Assembly (NCBI RefSeq): GCF_001187555.1
Contig: NZ_LFIJ01000001.1
Coordinates: forward strand, 62,001-126,000
Length of the DNA stretch: 64,000 bases
DNA from: Gilvimarinus polysaccharolyticus
GTDB taxonomy: Bacteria > Pseudomonadota > Gammaproteobacteria > Pseudomonadales > Cellvibrionaceae
Reading direction: 5' to 3'
Both the position numbers and the translations under genes were made by a program. Shown here in pieces: positions 48,461 to 58,141 of this stretch (position 1 is the first letter of the stretch; every line of letters starts with the position of its first letter). The notes under the pieces were generated by a model. That model ran no database searches and had not been told where the DNA came from. It saw only the letters and a program-made list of their open reading frames with translations.

Positions 48461-50449
48461 TTACGGTAGCTGAATTAAGCGAACGTTATCGATACGGAAG
48501 TTCATCCCGCCGCTCCAGACATTAACGCCTAATTGAAGCTGTAATTCACGGGATCCCCAGTCGGTAACATTGGAGTAGAGGTCTGGGTCAAAGATCATGG
48601 CCATTTTGTTCATGTTTTGACGTACTTCGTAAACCCCCTGATACGCGCCACCTTGTACGGTATCGCTGGTGAGAGGATCGAGAATAGACGCTCGGATCTT
48701 TTTAACGCCAGCGGCCGGTAGGCCATCGGCAATGATATCGTAGGTAAGTAAATATCGATGCCCATTTTTTATAGTGCCAGCGGGCAAAGACAATGTGCTA
48801 ACTAAATCTTGTGCTGTTCCAGTGTTTAAGCTGGCGTTACCAGAAATAGCCCCGTCGGTTGAGATACTGCCTCCTGCCTGAATCGTCCAATCGCCGGCAC
48901 CATTTTCAAAGGTGGCGTTGTCTTGGCTAATCAGGTTGTTGCCCGGGTCAGTTGAGTACTTGTACAGCATAAAGGCGTCGTACTCAGCGGCCCCGACATC
49001 AGCGGGTGCGGTGACCGTGATCTTAGTGTTTGCGGCTCCTTCGAAGCGCGTGGCAAATGTACGCGGGTTGGCTCCGTGGGCAAACCAAGCTTGTGAGTTG
49101 ATGACTTGGCCAACTTCTTCGCCTATGTCACCGGTAACCCACATAGGGTAAACACCCCAAGAGTTACCGTGAGCGCCGCGGGTCTCAACGATATAACCGG
49201 CTCCTTCTTCCAGGGCGTTGCCCGGTAAGACAGGGCTCAGTTCGTCGCCGGCTAGCATCGAGGCAAAAGCGCTGCCGTCTATATTTAACCCAAGCGCCGA
49301 AGCCGTTGCGGCCATTACGCCCTCGGTGGCATTCCAGCCTTCCAGATCATTCTCAAAACTGCCGTTTGGTAGCTTCTGAGTAATGGCTTCGCCCATGACG
49401 GTAATTTCGACGGTGTTAGTCACAGTGTGATCGGCGGTGCCGTCGCTTAAATCGTACGAGTAGGTAAAGGTTTTACTTTCGCCCTCGGCGACAAAGGCGC
49501 CAAAGTCGATACCGTCCACCGCCAGCATGGTGCCCTCTGAGCGGTTAAAGTGTAGTGCTGGGCCGCCGTCAACCGGTGCTAGGCTACTCCAGTCGATCTC
49601 GATGGCATCGCCGTTGGGCTCGAGTACCGCGCCCGGGCTTGCAAGGTTAACCATTTTAAGCGCGCCATTGGTGCTTACATCGGTCATGGCGGAGCCCAGC
49701 ACTACAGGTGGTGCTGGCTCTTCGCTGGTTTTGGCCACTACGATAGTCGCCATACGTGACATGCTGTGGTTGTGGTCTTCTACGTTGTAGCTGTTATCGC
49801 GGAAGATCGCTACTTCACCGGGGGTTAGCGTATCCAAAATGGCTTGAGTGTCCAGAGTCAGCATGGCGTTTTCAGCATCTAGGGTGTAGAGGCTGGCATC
49901 CAAGTCTGGTGAGGCAACAAAGCTAGATATCTGTAGTGGTTCGTTGTCGGGGTCATTTACGCCTTCAACCAAATCCACTTCGTTAGTTGGGTTCTTGTCG
50001 TCGATCAGAGTAAATAAATCTTCGAACTCTGGTGCAAAGTCTTCACCCTCGACGGTTACTGTGAGTTTGCGATCTACACTGGCTTGCCCGTCGGATATCG
50101 TGTAGGTAAAACTAACGGTTTTGGTTTCGCCGTTGTCCAGCTCTAATGCTAAATCAGCTGGGCGAATGCCAACACGGGCTTCGTTAAATTCAAAACCGGT
50201 TAAGTTTTCGGTATCGGGAGTTACGTTTTGTACGTATAGAATATCGCCGTCGGGATCGTAGGCGCCTTGCAATAAGTATTGGGTAAAAAAGGCGTTTTTT
50301 TCGTGAAAATTAAGCACGATGTCGCCGCCGGCCACGGGGGCTGTGTTGGAGCCTTTATCGGCATTGCGGTTGTAATCGTCACTGCCGCAACCACTTATGA
50401 CAGCGACAATAGCAGTGGTGAGTAACGTTTTTTTATTAATTAGTTTCAT
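48461..50449 (-). CDS. Lipoprotein with cadherin/Ig-like and carbohydrate-binding-like domains
   Basis: 662 residues. Lipobox VISGC (Cys21) marks a lipoprotein, probably in the outer membrane. Residues about 35-355 hold three Ig/cadherin-like repeats (APVAGGDIVLNF, DPDGDILYVQNV, VSFTYTISDGQASVDRKLTVTV; then DPDNEPLQISSF; then FTYSYDLSDGTADHTVTNTVEITV). Residues about 365-662 contain two CBM-like jelly rolls (LPNGSFENDLEGWNA, then NATFENGAGDWTIQAGGSI, ending MNFRIDNVRL). It follows the TonB receptor by 73 bp and shares its terminator, so it may act as a surface glycan-binding partner, playing the role SusD has in Bacteroidetes. No known family name fits the whole protein. Confidence 0.8.
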   Translation of the reverse strand: MKLINKKTLLTTAIVAVISGCGSDDYNRNADKGSNTAPVAGGDIVLNFHEKNAFFTQYLLQGAYDPDGDILYVQNVTPDTENLTGFEFNEARVGIRPADLALELDNGETKTVSFTYTISDGQASVDRKLTVTVEGEDFAPEFEDLFTLIDDKNPTNEVDLVEGVNDPDNEPLQISSFVASPDLDASLYTLDAENAMLTLDTQAILDTLTPGEVAIFRDNSYNVEDHNHSMSRMATIVVAKTSEEPAPPVVLGSAMTDVSTNGALKMVNLASPGAVLEPNGDAIEIDWSSLAPVDGGPALHFNRSEGTMLAVDGIDFGAFVAEGESKTFTYSYDLSDGTADHTVTNTVEITVMGEAITQKLPNGSFENDLEGWNATEGVMAATASALGLNIDGSAFASMLAGDELSPVLPGNALEEGAGYIVETRGAHGNSWGVYPMWVTGDIGEEVGQVINSQAWFAHGANPRTFATRFEGAANTKITVTAPADVGAAEYDAFMLYKYSTDPGNNLISQDNATFENGAGDWTIQAGGSISTDGAISGNASLNTGTAQDLVSTLSLPAGTIKNGHRYLLTYDIIADGLPAAGVKKIRASILDPLTSDTVQGGAYQGVYEVRQNMNKMAMIFDPDLYSNVTDWGSRELQLQLGVNVWSGGMNFRIDNVRLIQLP

Positions 50450-50522
50450 AGTTTTACACCGTATTTTTTAAAGATGTAGATGCAGGCAGAGCCTGCATCG
50501 TTCTCTATTGTTTTAGTTATTG

Positions 50523-53500
50523 TTAGAAGACCATGCGCAGGCCAAGGCGGAAAGTAGCGCCCACTTTGTATGCGCTTACGGTACGGTCGGTTGGCGCATC
50601 GCCGTCCAGCGGGTTGCCTTCTTCCATAGCTACATAGCTAATACTGCCATCTTCACCCACCTGCTGTTGTACTGGCAATTCGCGGTTGGTGTAGTAGGTC
50701 CGATACAACGCATCGGTCAAGTTAATCGCTTGAAAGGTTAGGTCCATACTGTCGTTAATTGCGTAGGTCGCAGATAGGTCCACGGTGTCTCGGCCTTCAT
50801 TCCATAGAGAGCCCTGATACCAAGTCCGGCCGCTTTGTCCGGTATTCCAATCGTTGCCGACCAGCGAGTCCGATGAGCCGCGATAGCTCAAACGTACTTG
50901 GTGACCATCTTGCTCCCAGAATGCAGTCAGGTTGTAAGTGTGCTCTGGTGTATCTGCGACTGGGTAAGTAGGCAGTAGACGATCTGGGTCGATAGAGGAG
51001 AAGTCAGCTTCGTATTCACTGTCTTGATAAGTGTAGTTAGCTTGAACCCCTAAACCACTCAAAAAGTAACCGGGTAAGAAATCGTAGGTTTGTGAGTAAC
51101 CTAATTCTATCCCGCGGATCTCTGCGCCTTTACCATTGATGATTTTATTGATGTTGTAAGTGTTGCACAGCTGCTCATAGTCGTCGGAGTGTGCCAGCGG
51201 ACCGCCAAAACCAGACTGAGTGGTAAAGCGGATTGGCATACAGCTATCTAAGCCACTGTTAGCTTGTGATTCATCTGCTAATAAAACGAGATCGTCTGCA
51301 TTGAAGGTGCCTTCAACCTCGCGGACATCGGTTATATAGGTTTGTGCGGTTTCCGTGTCGGTGAAGTTTTTCATGTCTTTGTAGAACAAAGCCATGCTAA
51401 CCATAGAGGTATCATTAAAGTACCACTCTAAAGATAAATCTAGGTTCTGAGACTCCAACGGCTCTAGTTTGGTGTTGTACATCGTCACGTTACCTGGATT
51501 GGACGGTAATGTACCCCAATAAGTAGCCCAAAGTTCGTTGATGCGAAAGCCCGGACGTAACTCATCGATCTCTGGACGCGTCATGGTTTTAGATACGGCC
51601 ATACGACCGATAATATCATCGGTAAACGCGTAGTTAAGATTTAAGCTAGGCAGTATGTTTTCATAGCTGTGGCTGTTCTCGGTGGCAAACGAACCAATAG
51701 ATTTATTTTGCTGATTAAGTACGGTGTATTGGTCGATACTAGATGCATCAATGGTGCCATTCCACTCGATATTGGGAGAGGTCAGTGATGAATCCCAGCC
51801 GTTGTTGCGACTCGTGCTTACGTCGGCATAACGCCACAGGTTGTTCCAAGTGGGGCGGTAAGGGTATGTGTTTTGATCAAACCCTGGTTGCTGCGAATCA
51901 ATCGACCACTGGGCGTAGACTGGATCGTGACAGGCGTCTTGTACCCCATCACCATTTGGGTCAAACATTGGCATGCGAGTCCAGGTGCTTGGGTCTGGGC
52001 CAGCGGATGTATCCCAACCTGTACCGTCAATACGAGAAAATTTGTTCTCATATGCGGGGATCTGGTCAAAGCGTTCTGCTGGATCATTGCTCCAGTTTGA
52101 TGGGGTGGGGCATTCGGGTAGCGATGTGTCACGTAACTGTCTTAAGGTCAGAGATGAAAACTCTGATTCGTCAGCGTTATCAGGGAAGTCGTGATAGACC
52201 GCGCCCGAAGCTCCAATCGCCTCAACTTTTGTTTTGACATATCGAACCCCAATGTCACCTGTTAAGCGGTCATCAAGATAAGAGAAGTTAAATTTCAAAT
52301 AGGCGGCCGATGAATCAAGAGTGGTTTCCCGGGTATTGCTTGGATCAACCGTGCGATATAGCTCTGGATCCGAGACAACCATGTTGTAGGCTTGCTCAAC
52401 ATCTATCGTCGCCCAGTTTAAACTGGCAAGTCCAAGGGAGCTTAAGAAGTCGTCGTAGGCCAAAGACTCACCACGCTGAATATCCACAGCGCGAATGTCA
52501 GATAAAGGCCCGCCAGGTATAGCGACTGGATTACCTTCTGAATCGTAAATAATTTCAGAGGTGGTGTTGGAGTTGTAGGTATAATTTTGCTGATCAACTA
52601 GCTTCTTACGCTGGCTAATCTTTCCACCAAATTCAATAGTGGTGATGCCCGCAAAGTCTAGGTCGTAGTCAAAGTCTAACTGAAAGTTGCTAATGGTATC
52701 TTCAACACTAACATCGGCTTCTGAGATATTACCTAAATGAAAGCTGTTTAAATCGGTGGGATTGAAGCCGGTGTAAACAATGTTGTCCTCACCGCCGTTC
52801 ATCGGGTCTCCGGTTTCGGGGTCAGTATAGTTGAATAGGTTATCACCTAGATCAACATAGCTGCCACCATAAATGGGAGCACACAAATCGCCATTACAGT
52901 CAAAGCCTACGGGCTCAATGTCAGCACCTGTATTAAACAGTAAGTGAGTAGGTACTTGACGCCAGTTTTGCATATTGGTGTAGCGGCTGGGAAGGCTTTC
53001 AGATGTACTAGATGAGTAGCCAGCCATAGCGCTCATGCGGAAGTTATCACTAATATCTTGCTCTAACTTTAACGTTGCGCTGGCGTTTTCTTGTTCATTT
53101 CCGCCCACAGAACGACTAATATCACCTACGTTAAAGCGACCCAGTTGTTTTGTGAAGGTTAGGTTGTTTGTATCAACAGTCCACCAGTCTTCTTGAGGGT
53201 CAGTGAATGAGGCGACTTGATCAGCGTAATCATTATTCCAAGTCTCCCCTTCTATCAGGTTCGGGAAATCTGAGTTTCGGATTAGGAAGCTGTCTCGACT
53301 GGTTTCTGTGGTTTGATTTGCGTAAGTGGCATCAAACATTAATTCGGTAGAATCGGTCGGTGCCCATTGTAAGCCAAGTGTTGCACCATATCGCTCGCTT
53401 GAGTTGTCAAACAGTTCGTAGTTGATACCCGCTTGTTCGATGGCTCGAATACCAGAGATGATATTGCCGTTTTGATCACGTGCAATATTGACATCTTTTG

Positions 53501-54215
53501 CCTCGAAGTTTTGTACTCGATATTGATCTTTACGGTAGTCGTTAGTCTCGGTGTAAGCCGTTAATGCTAGCCCTAAGGTGTCGTCTAGAAACTTTTTGGT
53601 GCCCGCAAGTTGTAGCTTGTAGTTGTCTTTTTCGCTGAAGTCATTGTAGCGACCTTGGATGGTCGCGCTGAACTCATCAGTGGGTTTATCTAAGGGGCGC
53701 ACAGTTACCAGATTAATGGTGGCACCCAAAGAGCCTTCGTCTTGATCGGCGCTAGGCGTTTTAATAACTTCCAGTTTCGATAATATGTCCGATGAATAAG
53801 CGCTCAAGTCAACGGCTTGGCTGAAGTCAGTAGAGGTGAGCTGCTGACCGTTTAAAGTGATGTTGTTTTGGTTTGCGCCGGCACCACGTACGGTGATTGT
53901 AGAGCCTTCACCATCTCGACTGACTACCGATACGCCAGTAACTCGACCCAGAGCATCCGCGATATTCTGATCGGTGTTTTTACCCATATCCTCCGCGTTG
54001 ATGGTGTCCATGATTTGCTGGGAATCACGTTTGTTCTCTAGCGACCTTTGTAGTGCCCCGCGAATACCGGTTACAACAATCTCTTCTAGCATGTCGGGGC
54101 TAACTGAATCTGGATCGACATCGGTTGATTGCTGCGCAAATGAGCTCATGCCCTGCGTCGCGAGTATCGCGGCGGTTAAGGCAGTTAACTTAAAGCGAGT
54201 ATTGGTTCTCGACAT
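50523..54215 (-). CDS. TonB-dependent receptor, full length
   Basis: 1230 residues. Signal peptide to about SSFAQ, TonB-box-like EEIVVTGIRGALQRSLENKRDS, plug domain (about 55-190; NIADALGRVTGVSV, TVRGAGANQNNITLNGQQL) and a large 22-strand barrel ending in Phe (GATFRLGLRMVF), as required for outer-membrane assembly. The length and motifs match the Caulobacter-type receptors for oligosaccharides. Its promoter region holds the perfect operator at 54375-54386. First gene of a two-gene operon with the cadherin-like lipoprotein. Substrate is inferred from the locus to be a galactan oligomer. Confidence 0.95.
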   Translation of the reverse strand: MSRTNTRFKLTALTAAILATQGMSSFAQQSTDVDPDSVSPDMLEEIVVTGIRGALQRSLENKRDSQQIMDTINAEDMGKNTDQNIADALGRVTGVSVVSRDGEGSTITVRGAGANQNNITLNGQQLTSTDFSQAVDLSAYSSDILSKLEVIKTPSADQDEGSLGATINLVTVRPLDKPTDEFSATIQGRYNDFSEKDNYKLQLAGTKKFLDDTLGLALTAYTETNDYRKDQYRVQNFEAKDVNIARDQNGNIISGIRAIEQAGINYELFDNSSERYGATLGLQWAPTDSTELMFDATYANQTTETSRDSFLIRNSDFPNLIEGETWNNDYADQVASFTDPQEDWWTVDTNNLTFTKQLGRFNVGDISRSVGGNEQENASATLKLEQDISDNFRMSAMAGYSSSTSESLPSRYTNMQNWRQVPTHLLFNTGADIEPVGFDCNGDLCAPIYGGSYVDLGDNLFNYTDPETGDPMNGGEDNIVYTGFNPTDLNSFHLGNISEADVSVEDTISNFQLDFDYDLDFAGITTIEFGGKISQRKKLVDQQNYTYNSNTTSEIIYDSEGNPVAIPGGPLSDIRAVDIQRGESLAYDDFLSSLGLASLNWATIDVEQAYNMVVSDPELYRTVDPSNTRETTLDSSAAYLKFNFSYLDDRLTGDIGVRYVKTKVEAIGASGAVYHDFPDNADESEFSSLTLRQLRDTSLPECPTPSNWSNDPAERFDQIPAYENKFSRIDGTGWDTSAGPDPSTWTRMPMFDPNGDGVQDACHDPVYAQWSIDSQQPGFDQNTYPYRPTWNNLWRYADVSTSRNNGWDSSLTSPNIEWNGTIDASSIDQYTVLNQQNKSIGSFATENSHSYENILPSLNLNYAFTDDIIGRMAVSKTMTRPEIDELRPGFRINELWATYWGTLPSNPGNVTMYNTKLEPLESQNLDLSLEWYFNDTSMVSMALFYKDMKNFTDTETAQTYITDVREVEGTFNADDLVLLADESQANSGLDSCMPIRFTTQSGFGGPLAHSDDYEQLCNTYNINKIINGKGAEIRGIELGYSQTYDFLPGYFLSGLGVQANYTYQDSEYEADFSSIDPDRLLPTYPVADTPEHTYNLTAFWEQDGHQVRLSYRGSSDSLVGNDWNTGQSGRTWYQGSLWNEGRDTVDLSATYAINDSMDLTFQAINLTDALYRTYYTNRELPVQQQVGEDGSISYVAMEEGNPLDGDAPTDRTVSAYKVGATFRLGLRMVF

Positions 54216-54374
54216 TGTGAACTTCTCCGTATTTGTAAATATTATTTTTATCTCTTCCGGCGCTAGAGCGGCGACCGGCTGCTTGAAACAAGAAGGTCGA
54301 AACTGAGCGAAGGCCCTACTTCAATATCCTCTTAGCCTAATATTCGTGCAAACATCATTCATTGTCAATAGAAA

Positions 54375-54386
54375 ATTGTATACAAT
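54375..54386. promoter_or_regulatory. Operator in the receptor/dehydrogenase divergent region
   Basis: ATTGTATACAAT, perfect, lies 160 bp before the TonB receptor start and 280 bp before the divergent dehydrogenase start. A related palindrome ATTGTTGACAAT follows at 54485-54496, nearer the plus-strand gene. The remaining part of the 450-bp interval (54216-54665) is AT-rich with no gene. Confidence 0.68.
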
Positions 54387-54665
54387 ACAGGGGGTCGAAA
54401 CCCTTGTTTTTTGCCAATAGATCGGTCAATTACAAAGCCAAATAAGAATATGCTTGGATATGATTTTCTTTTCTTAAATTGATGATTGTTGACAATTGTG
54501 TGGCTGTGTGCAAATGTGGATGGGAGAGAGTTGTCGCTTAAAAACGGTCTGGTGTTGCTGGGCTTGAGCTTACCCATAAAGTCCTGTCGACTATTCAATC
54601 CTTGATTAAAAATATAACTATATAAGCACTTGCACTAAATCGAGAATAATAAAGAGATAAGTATT

Positions 54666-57600
54666 ATGAATTTACCCTTAGTGCGGATCCCCCCGTCGCT
54701 ATTATCATTGCTGGTTATTGGCGCTTTAGCCGGTTGCGCTGATGATGAGCCGTTAAGCTCAGAGCCTAGTGCAGTCGTATTGCCAGCGGTTCAGCCCGAA
54801 GTTAAACAATTGGTGGTAAGTTCAGCTCAAGCTGATGCGCGGGCTAGCCAGCTGGAGCGTGACCTTGCGCCTAAGTTGGCCGATGGTATTGGCATTCGCC
54901 TGTGGGCAAGTGAGGCCTTGTTAGAAGACCCGGTGGCGCTCAGTATGGATAATCAGGGTAATGCATGGGTGGCCGTTACCAATCGAAGTAATAACTCTGA
55001 GTTTGATATTCGCGGTTGGCCACATTGGCATAGCGACACGTTGTCTTTTACCAGTGTAGATGATCGACGCACTTTTTTGCGGGATTATTTTGCCACCGAG
55101 AAAAATCTTGATGCGGAGTCGATGCCGGACCGGAATGGTGATGGCAAGCATGACTGGCGCGACCTGACGGTTGCCAAAGAGGCGATATTTAAAGTCTTTG
55201 ATGGCGACGGCGATGGGCTGGCGGATACTTCACAGGTAGTGCTAGAAGATTTCTCATCCCTTGTCAGTGATGTCCTAGGTGGCGTTTATTACGATAATAC
55301 CAGCGACTCCGTGTACTTAACGGTGGCCCCGAACGCTTGGCATGCCCAAGATACCAGTGGCGATGGCTACCTAGATGAAAAAACCTCGTTAGCAGAAGGC
55401 TTTGGGGTGCATATCGGCTTTAGCGGCCACAATATGTCTGGCGTGACCAAAGGTCCAGATGGGCGTCTTTATTACGGTGTTGGCGATATAGGAGCAACCA
55501 TTACCGACGCGGCCGGCAAGCAATACAATCATGCTCATGAAGGCGTGATTGTGCGCAGCGAGCCAGACGGCAGTAATTTTGAGATATTTGCGACCGGTCT
55601 GCGCAATACCCACGAGTTTACTTTTGATAAGTACGGCAACTTGATTAGCTCGGATAACGACGGTGACCACGCCGGTGAGTTTGAGCGCTTGGTGTATTTG
55701 ATTGATGGTTCAGATACCGGCTGGCGAACCCACTGGCAGTTTGGCAAATACACCGATCCGCAAAATAACACTTACAAAGTTTGGACGGACGAGGGCTATC
55801 ATAAAGCTCGTTTTGCCGAGCAATCGGCGCTGATATTGCCGCCGATCAAACCCTTTTATAGTGGCCCTACCGGTATGGTCTACAACCCCGGCACGGCCCT
55901 CAATGAAGCCTGGCAGGATTATTTCTTTCTCGTGCAGTTTACCGGTACGCCAGGTAACTCGGGCATTAACGCATTTACTCTTGAGCCAGATGGTGCCGGC
56001 TTTAAGCTGGGGCAGGACAAACCCTTTATGCGTGGCATTCAAGGTACGGGGCTGGATGTGGGCCCAGATGGTGCGCTCTATACCGCCGATTGGGTTGATG
56101 GTTGGCAAATTAACGATACGGGGCGTATCTGGAGGCTGGATACTGACTCGCCTCATGCCAAGCGAGCGGAAACCCAACAGTTATTGCAGCAATCATTTAA
56201 TCGTTTGTCGGCCGAACAATTGCTTACCTTTTTATCTCATGCCGATCAGCGCGTGCGCACAAAGGCGCAGTTTGAGCTGGTAGCGCAAGGCGACAGCCAA
56301 AGCTTAATAACCGCGCTGAGCAGCAAGCATCAGTTGGGCCGCATCCACGGGGTTTGGGGGCTGGGACAATTGGCTCGACAGCGGCCGGAGGTTGCGGAGC
56401 ATTTATTGCCTTTGCTGCAAGACGTTGATGCAGAGGTTCGGGTGCAGGCCGCTAAAGTGCTGGGTGATACTCCATACCCAGCAGCAGAGCGTGCCCTACG
56501 CAGTAACCTAAAGCATCCCAATGCGCGAGTGCAGATGTTTGCCGCGCAGGCGTTAGGGCGTATTGGCGCAGTTGAATCGTTTAGTGCGATCGTGGCGATG
56601 CTGCAGGAAAATAATGATAGGGATGTATATCTGCGTCAGGCTGGAGCCATAGCTCTGGCGCGTTTAGGGCAAGAGCAAAAATTGATCGAGCTGGCCGGTC
56701 ATCCGTCGGTGGCGGTCCGAGTAGCCGCCGTTATTGCATTAAATCGGTTGGCAAGCCCTGGCCTTGCGACATTTTTGCAAGATAACAATGAGTACGTGGT
56801 AACCAACGCAGCTCGTGCTATTAATGACGATGCGCTGATCCTGCCAGCGTTGCCCGCTTTAGCCGGCTTACTGTCTAGCCCGCCATTTACTAACGAGCCA
56901 TTACTGCGCAGAGCCATAAACGCTAATGCGTTTATGGCCGATACGCAAAGTGCCCAGCGTCTGGTGGCGTTTGCGGCCGATGTCAGTTACCCCGCGGTTG
57001 TACGCGCCGAAGCACTCAATGCGTTAAGCGTTTGGCAAGCACCCTCGGTGTACGATCGGGTCAGTGGTATTTATCGGGGCGAGCGCAGCTCAGATACGGC
57101 CGAGGCGATACAGGCACTGCGACCGGAATATGCCGCGCTGCTTGCGGCACAAGAGCCCCAAGTTCGTGAGGCAGCCGCCAACGCTGTGGGCCGCTTAGGG
57201 ATCCGCGATGCAGGTCAAGCATTGAGCGTATTGATGCAGTCAGACAGTCAGGCCAGTGTGCGTCGCGCGGCACTTGAAAGCTTACACCGTTTAACGTTCG
57301 AAAAGTTAACGGCTGCGGTATTTTTAGCGTTAAAGGATGATGCGGAGATCGTGCGACGCGCGGCATTAGGGTTGATTCCCGAGCTGACAATTGCAGTATC
57401 CGAGAAGGTACAAATGTACAAAATGCTACTGCAAAAAGGCACCTTTGGTGAGCGACAAGAAACTTATAGCTCGTTGGCCAAAATACAGGCCCCCGAGGCT
57501 GATGAGTTGATTGTGCAACGATTGCAGTTGTTGCTGGCAGGGGATATTGATCCAGAAGTGCAGTTAGAGTTGGTACAAGCGGCAAGTATTAGTCAAAGCG

Positions 57601-58124
57601 CGCAGGTGCAAACACTGTTGCAAACGTATCAGCAAAGTAAACCCGCTGGTGATACAACGGCGCAGTATATTGAAACCCTAAAAGGCGGCGATGCTCATAT
57701 GGGCCGACTGTTTTTCTTTTATAACACCACAGCTCAGTGTGTTCGCTGCCATGTGTTGGGTGAATCTGGTTCGCCGGTGGGCCCCGAGTTAACCGATATC
57801 GGCAGTCGTTTAACCCGTTACCAATTACTAGAGGCAATGGTAGCTCCAGGGGCTCGGGTTGCCCCAGGCTTTGGTCGTACTACCGTCACACTCAAAAATG
57901 GTGCGGTAATTGAAGGGCACTTTAGTGCCGAGGCTCACGCCACTGTAAGTGTGACTACCGATACCGGCCAAAAGAAAATTATTCCACGCGAGGATATTGC
58001 AACGCAAAGCTTTTCTGGCTCTGGCATGCCGCCCATGGGGCTAATGTTAGAGAAAGAGAATGTTAGGGATATCGTCGAGTTTTTGGCGAGTCAAAAAGGA
58101 CAAGCAAAGACGGTAGGTCATTAA
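54666..58124 (+). CDS. Large lipoprotein: propeller dehydrogenase-like, HEAT repeats, cytochrome c
   Basis: 1152 residues. Lipobox LAGC (Cys24). Residues about 70-490 match the propeller of PVC-type putative membrane-bound dehydrogenases (LWASEALLEDPVALSMDNQGNAWVAV, NMSGVTKGPDGRLYYGVGD, ATGLRNTHEFTFDKYGNLISSDNDGDH, GLDVGPDGALYTADWVDGW). About 500-990 are HEAT-like helical repeats, and the C-terminus holds a haem-c domain with CVRCH (1025-1029) and GSPVGPELTDIG. Such proteins oxidise sugars or alcohols in the periplasm and pass electrons to haem. They abound in Planctomycetes and are unusual in a gammaproteobacterium. It is the first gene of a plus-strand cassette with a DUF1080 protein and a second dehydrogenase. 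Confidence 0.87.
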   Translation: MNLPLVRIPPSLLSLLVIGALAGCADDEPLSSEPSAVVLPAVQPEVKQLVVSSAQADARASQLERDLAPKLADGIGIRLWASEALLEDPVALSMDNQGNAWVAVTNRSNNSEFDIRGWPHWHSDTLSFTSVDDRRTFLRDYFATEKNLDAESMPDRNGDGKHDWRDLTVAKEAIFKVFDGDGDGLADTSQVVLEDFSSLVSDVLGGVYYDNTSDSVYLTVAPNAWHAQDTSGDGYLDEKTSLAEGFGVHIGFSGHNMSGVTKGPDGRLYYGVGDIGATITDAAGKQYNHAHEGVIVRSEPDGSNFEIFATGLRNTHEFTFDKYGNLISSDNDGDHAGEFERLVYLIDGSDTGWRTHWQFGKYTDPQNNTYKVWTDEGYHKARFAEQSALILPPIKPFYSGPTGMVYNPGTALNEAWQDYFFLVQFTGTPGNSGINAFTLEPDGAGFKLGQDKPFMRGIQGTGLDVGPDGALYTADWVDGWQINDTGRIWRLDTDSPHAKRAETQQLLQQSFNRLSAEQLLTFLSHADQRVRTKAQFELVAQGDSQSLITALSSKHQLGRIHGVWGLGQLARQRPEVAEHLLPLLQDVDAEVRVQAAKVLGDTPYPAAERALRSNLKHPNARVQMFAAQALGRIGAVESFSAIVAMLQENNDRDVYLRQAGAIALARLGQEQKLIELAGHPSVAVRVAAVIALNRLASPGLATFLQDNNEYVVTNAARAINDDALILPALPALAGLLSSPPFTNEPLLRRAINANAFMADTQSAQRLVAFAADVSYPAVVRAEALNALSVWQAPSVYDRVSGIYRGERSSDTAEAIQALRPEYAALLAAQEPQVREAAANAVGRLGIRDAGQALSVLMQSDSQASVRRAALESLHRLTFEKLTAAVFLALKDDAEIVRRAALGLIPELTIAVSEKVQMYKMLLQKGTFGERQETYSSLAKIQAPEADELIVQRLQLLLAGDIDPEVQLELVQAASISQSAQVQTLLQTYQQSKPAGDTTAQYIETLKGGDAHMGRLFFFYNTTAQCVRCHVLGESGSPVGPELTDIGSRLTRYQLLEAMVAPGARVAPGFGRTTVTLKNGAVIEGHFSAEAHATVSVTTDTGQKKIIPREDIATQSFSGSGMPPMGLMLEKENVRDIVEFLASQKGQAKTVGH

Positions 58125-58141
58125 CTAACAGGGGGTGCACC

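Noticed and set aside
54485-54496. ATTGTTGACAAT as a full operator copy
   Set aside because: The centre differs from the consensus; kept only as a weak variant.
57061-57585. 174-codon open frame antisense to the large dehydrogenase gene
   Set aside because: Entirely inside a gene whose own frame has clear domains; residue pattern is Pro/Arg-rich as expected for an antisense shadow.
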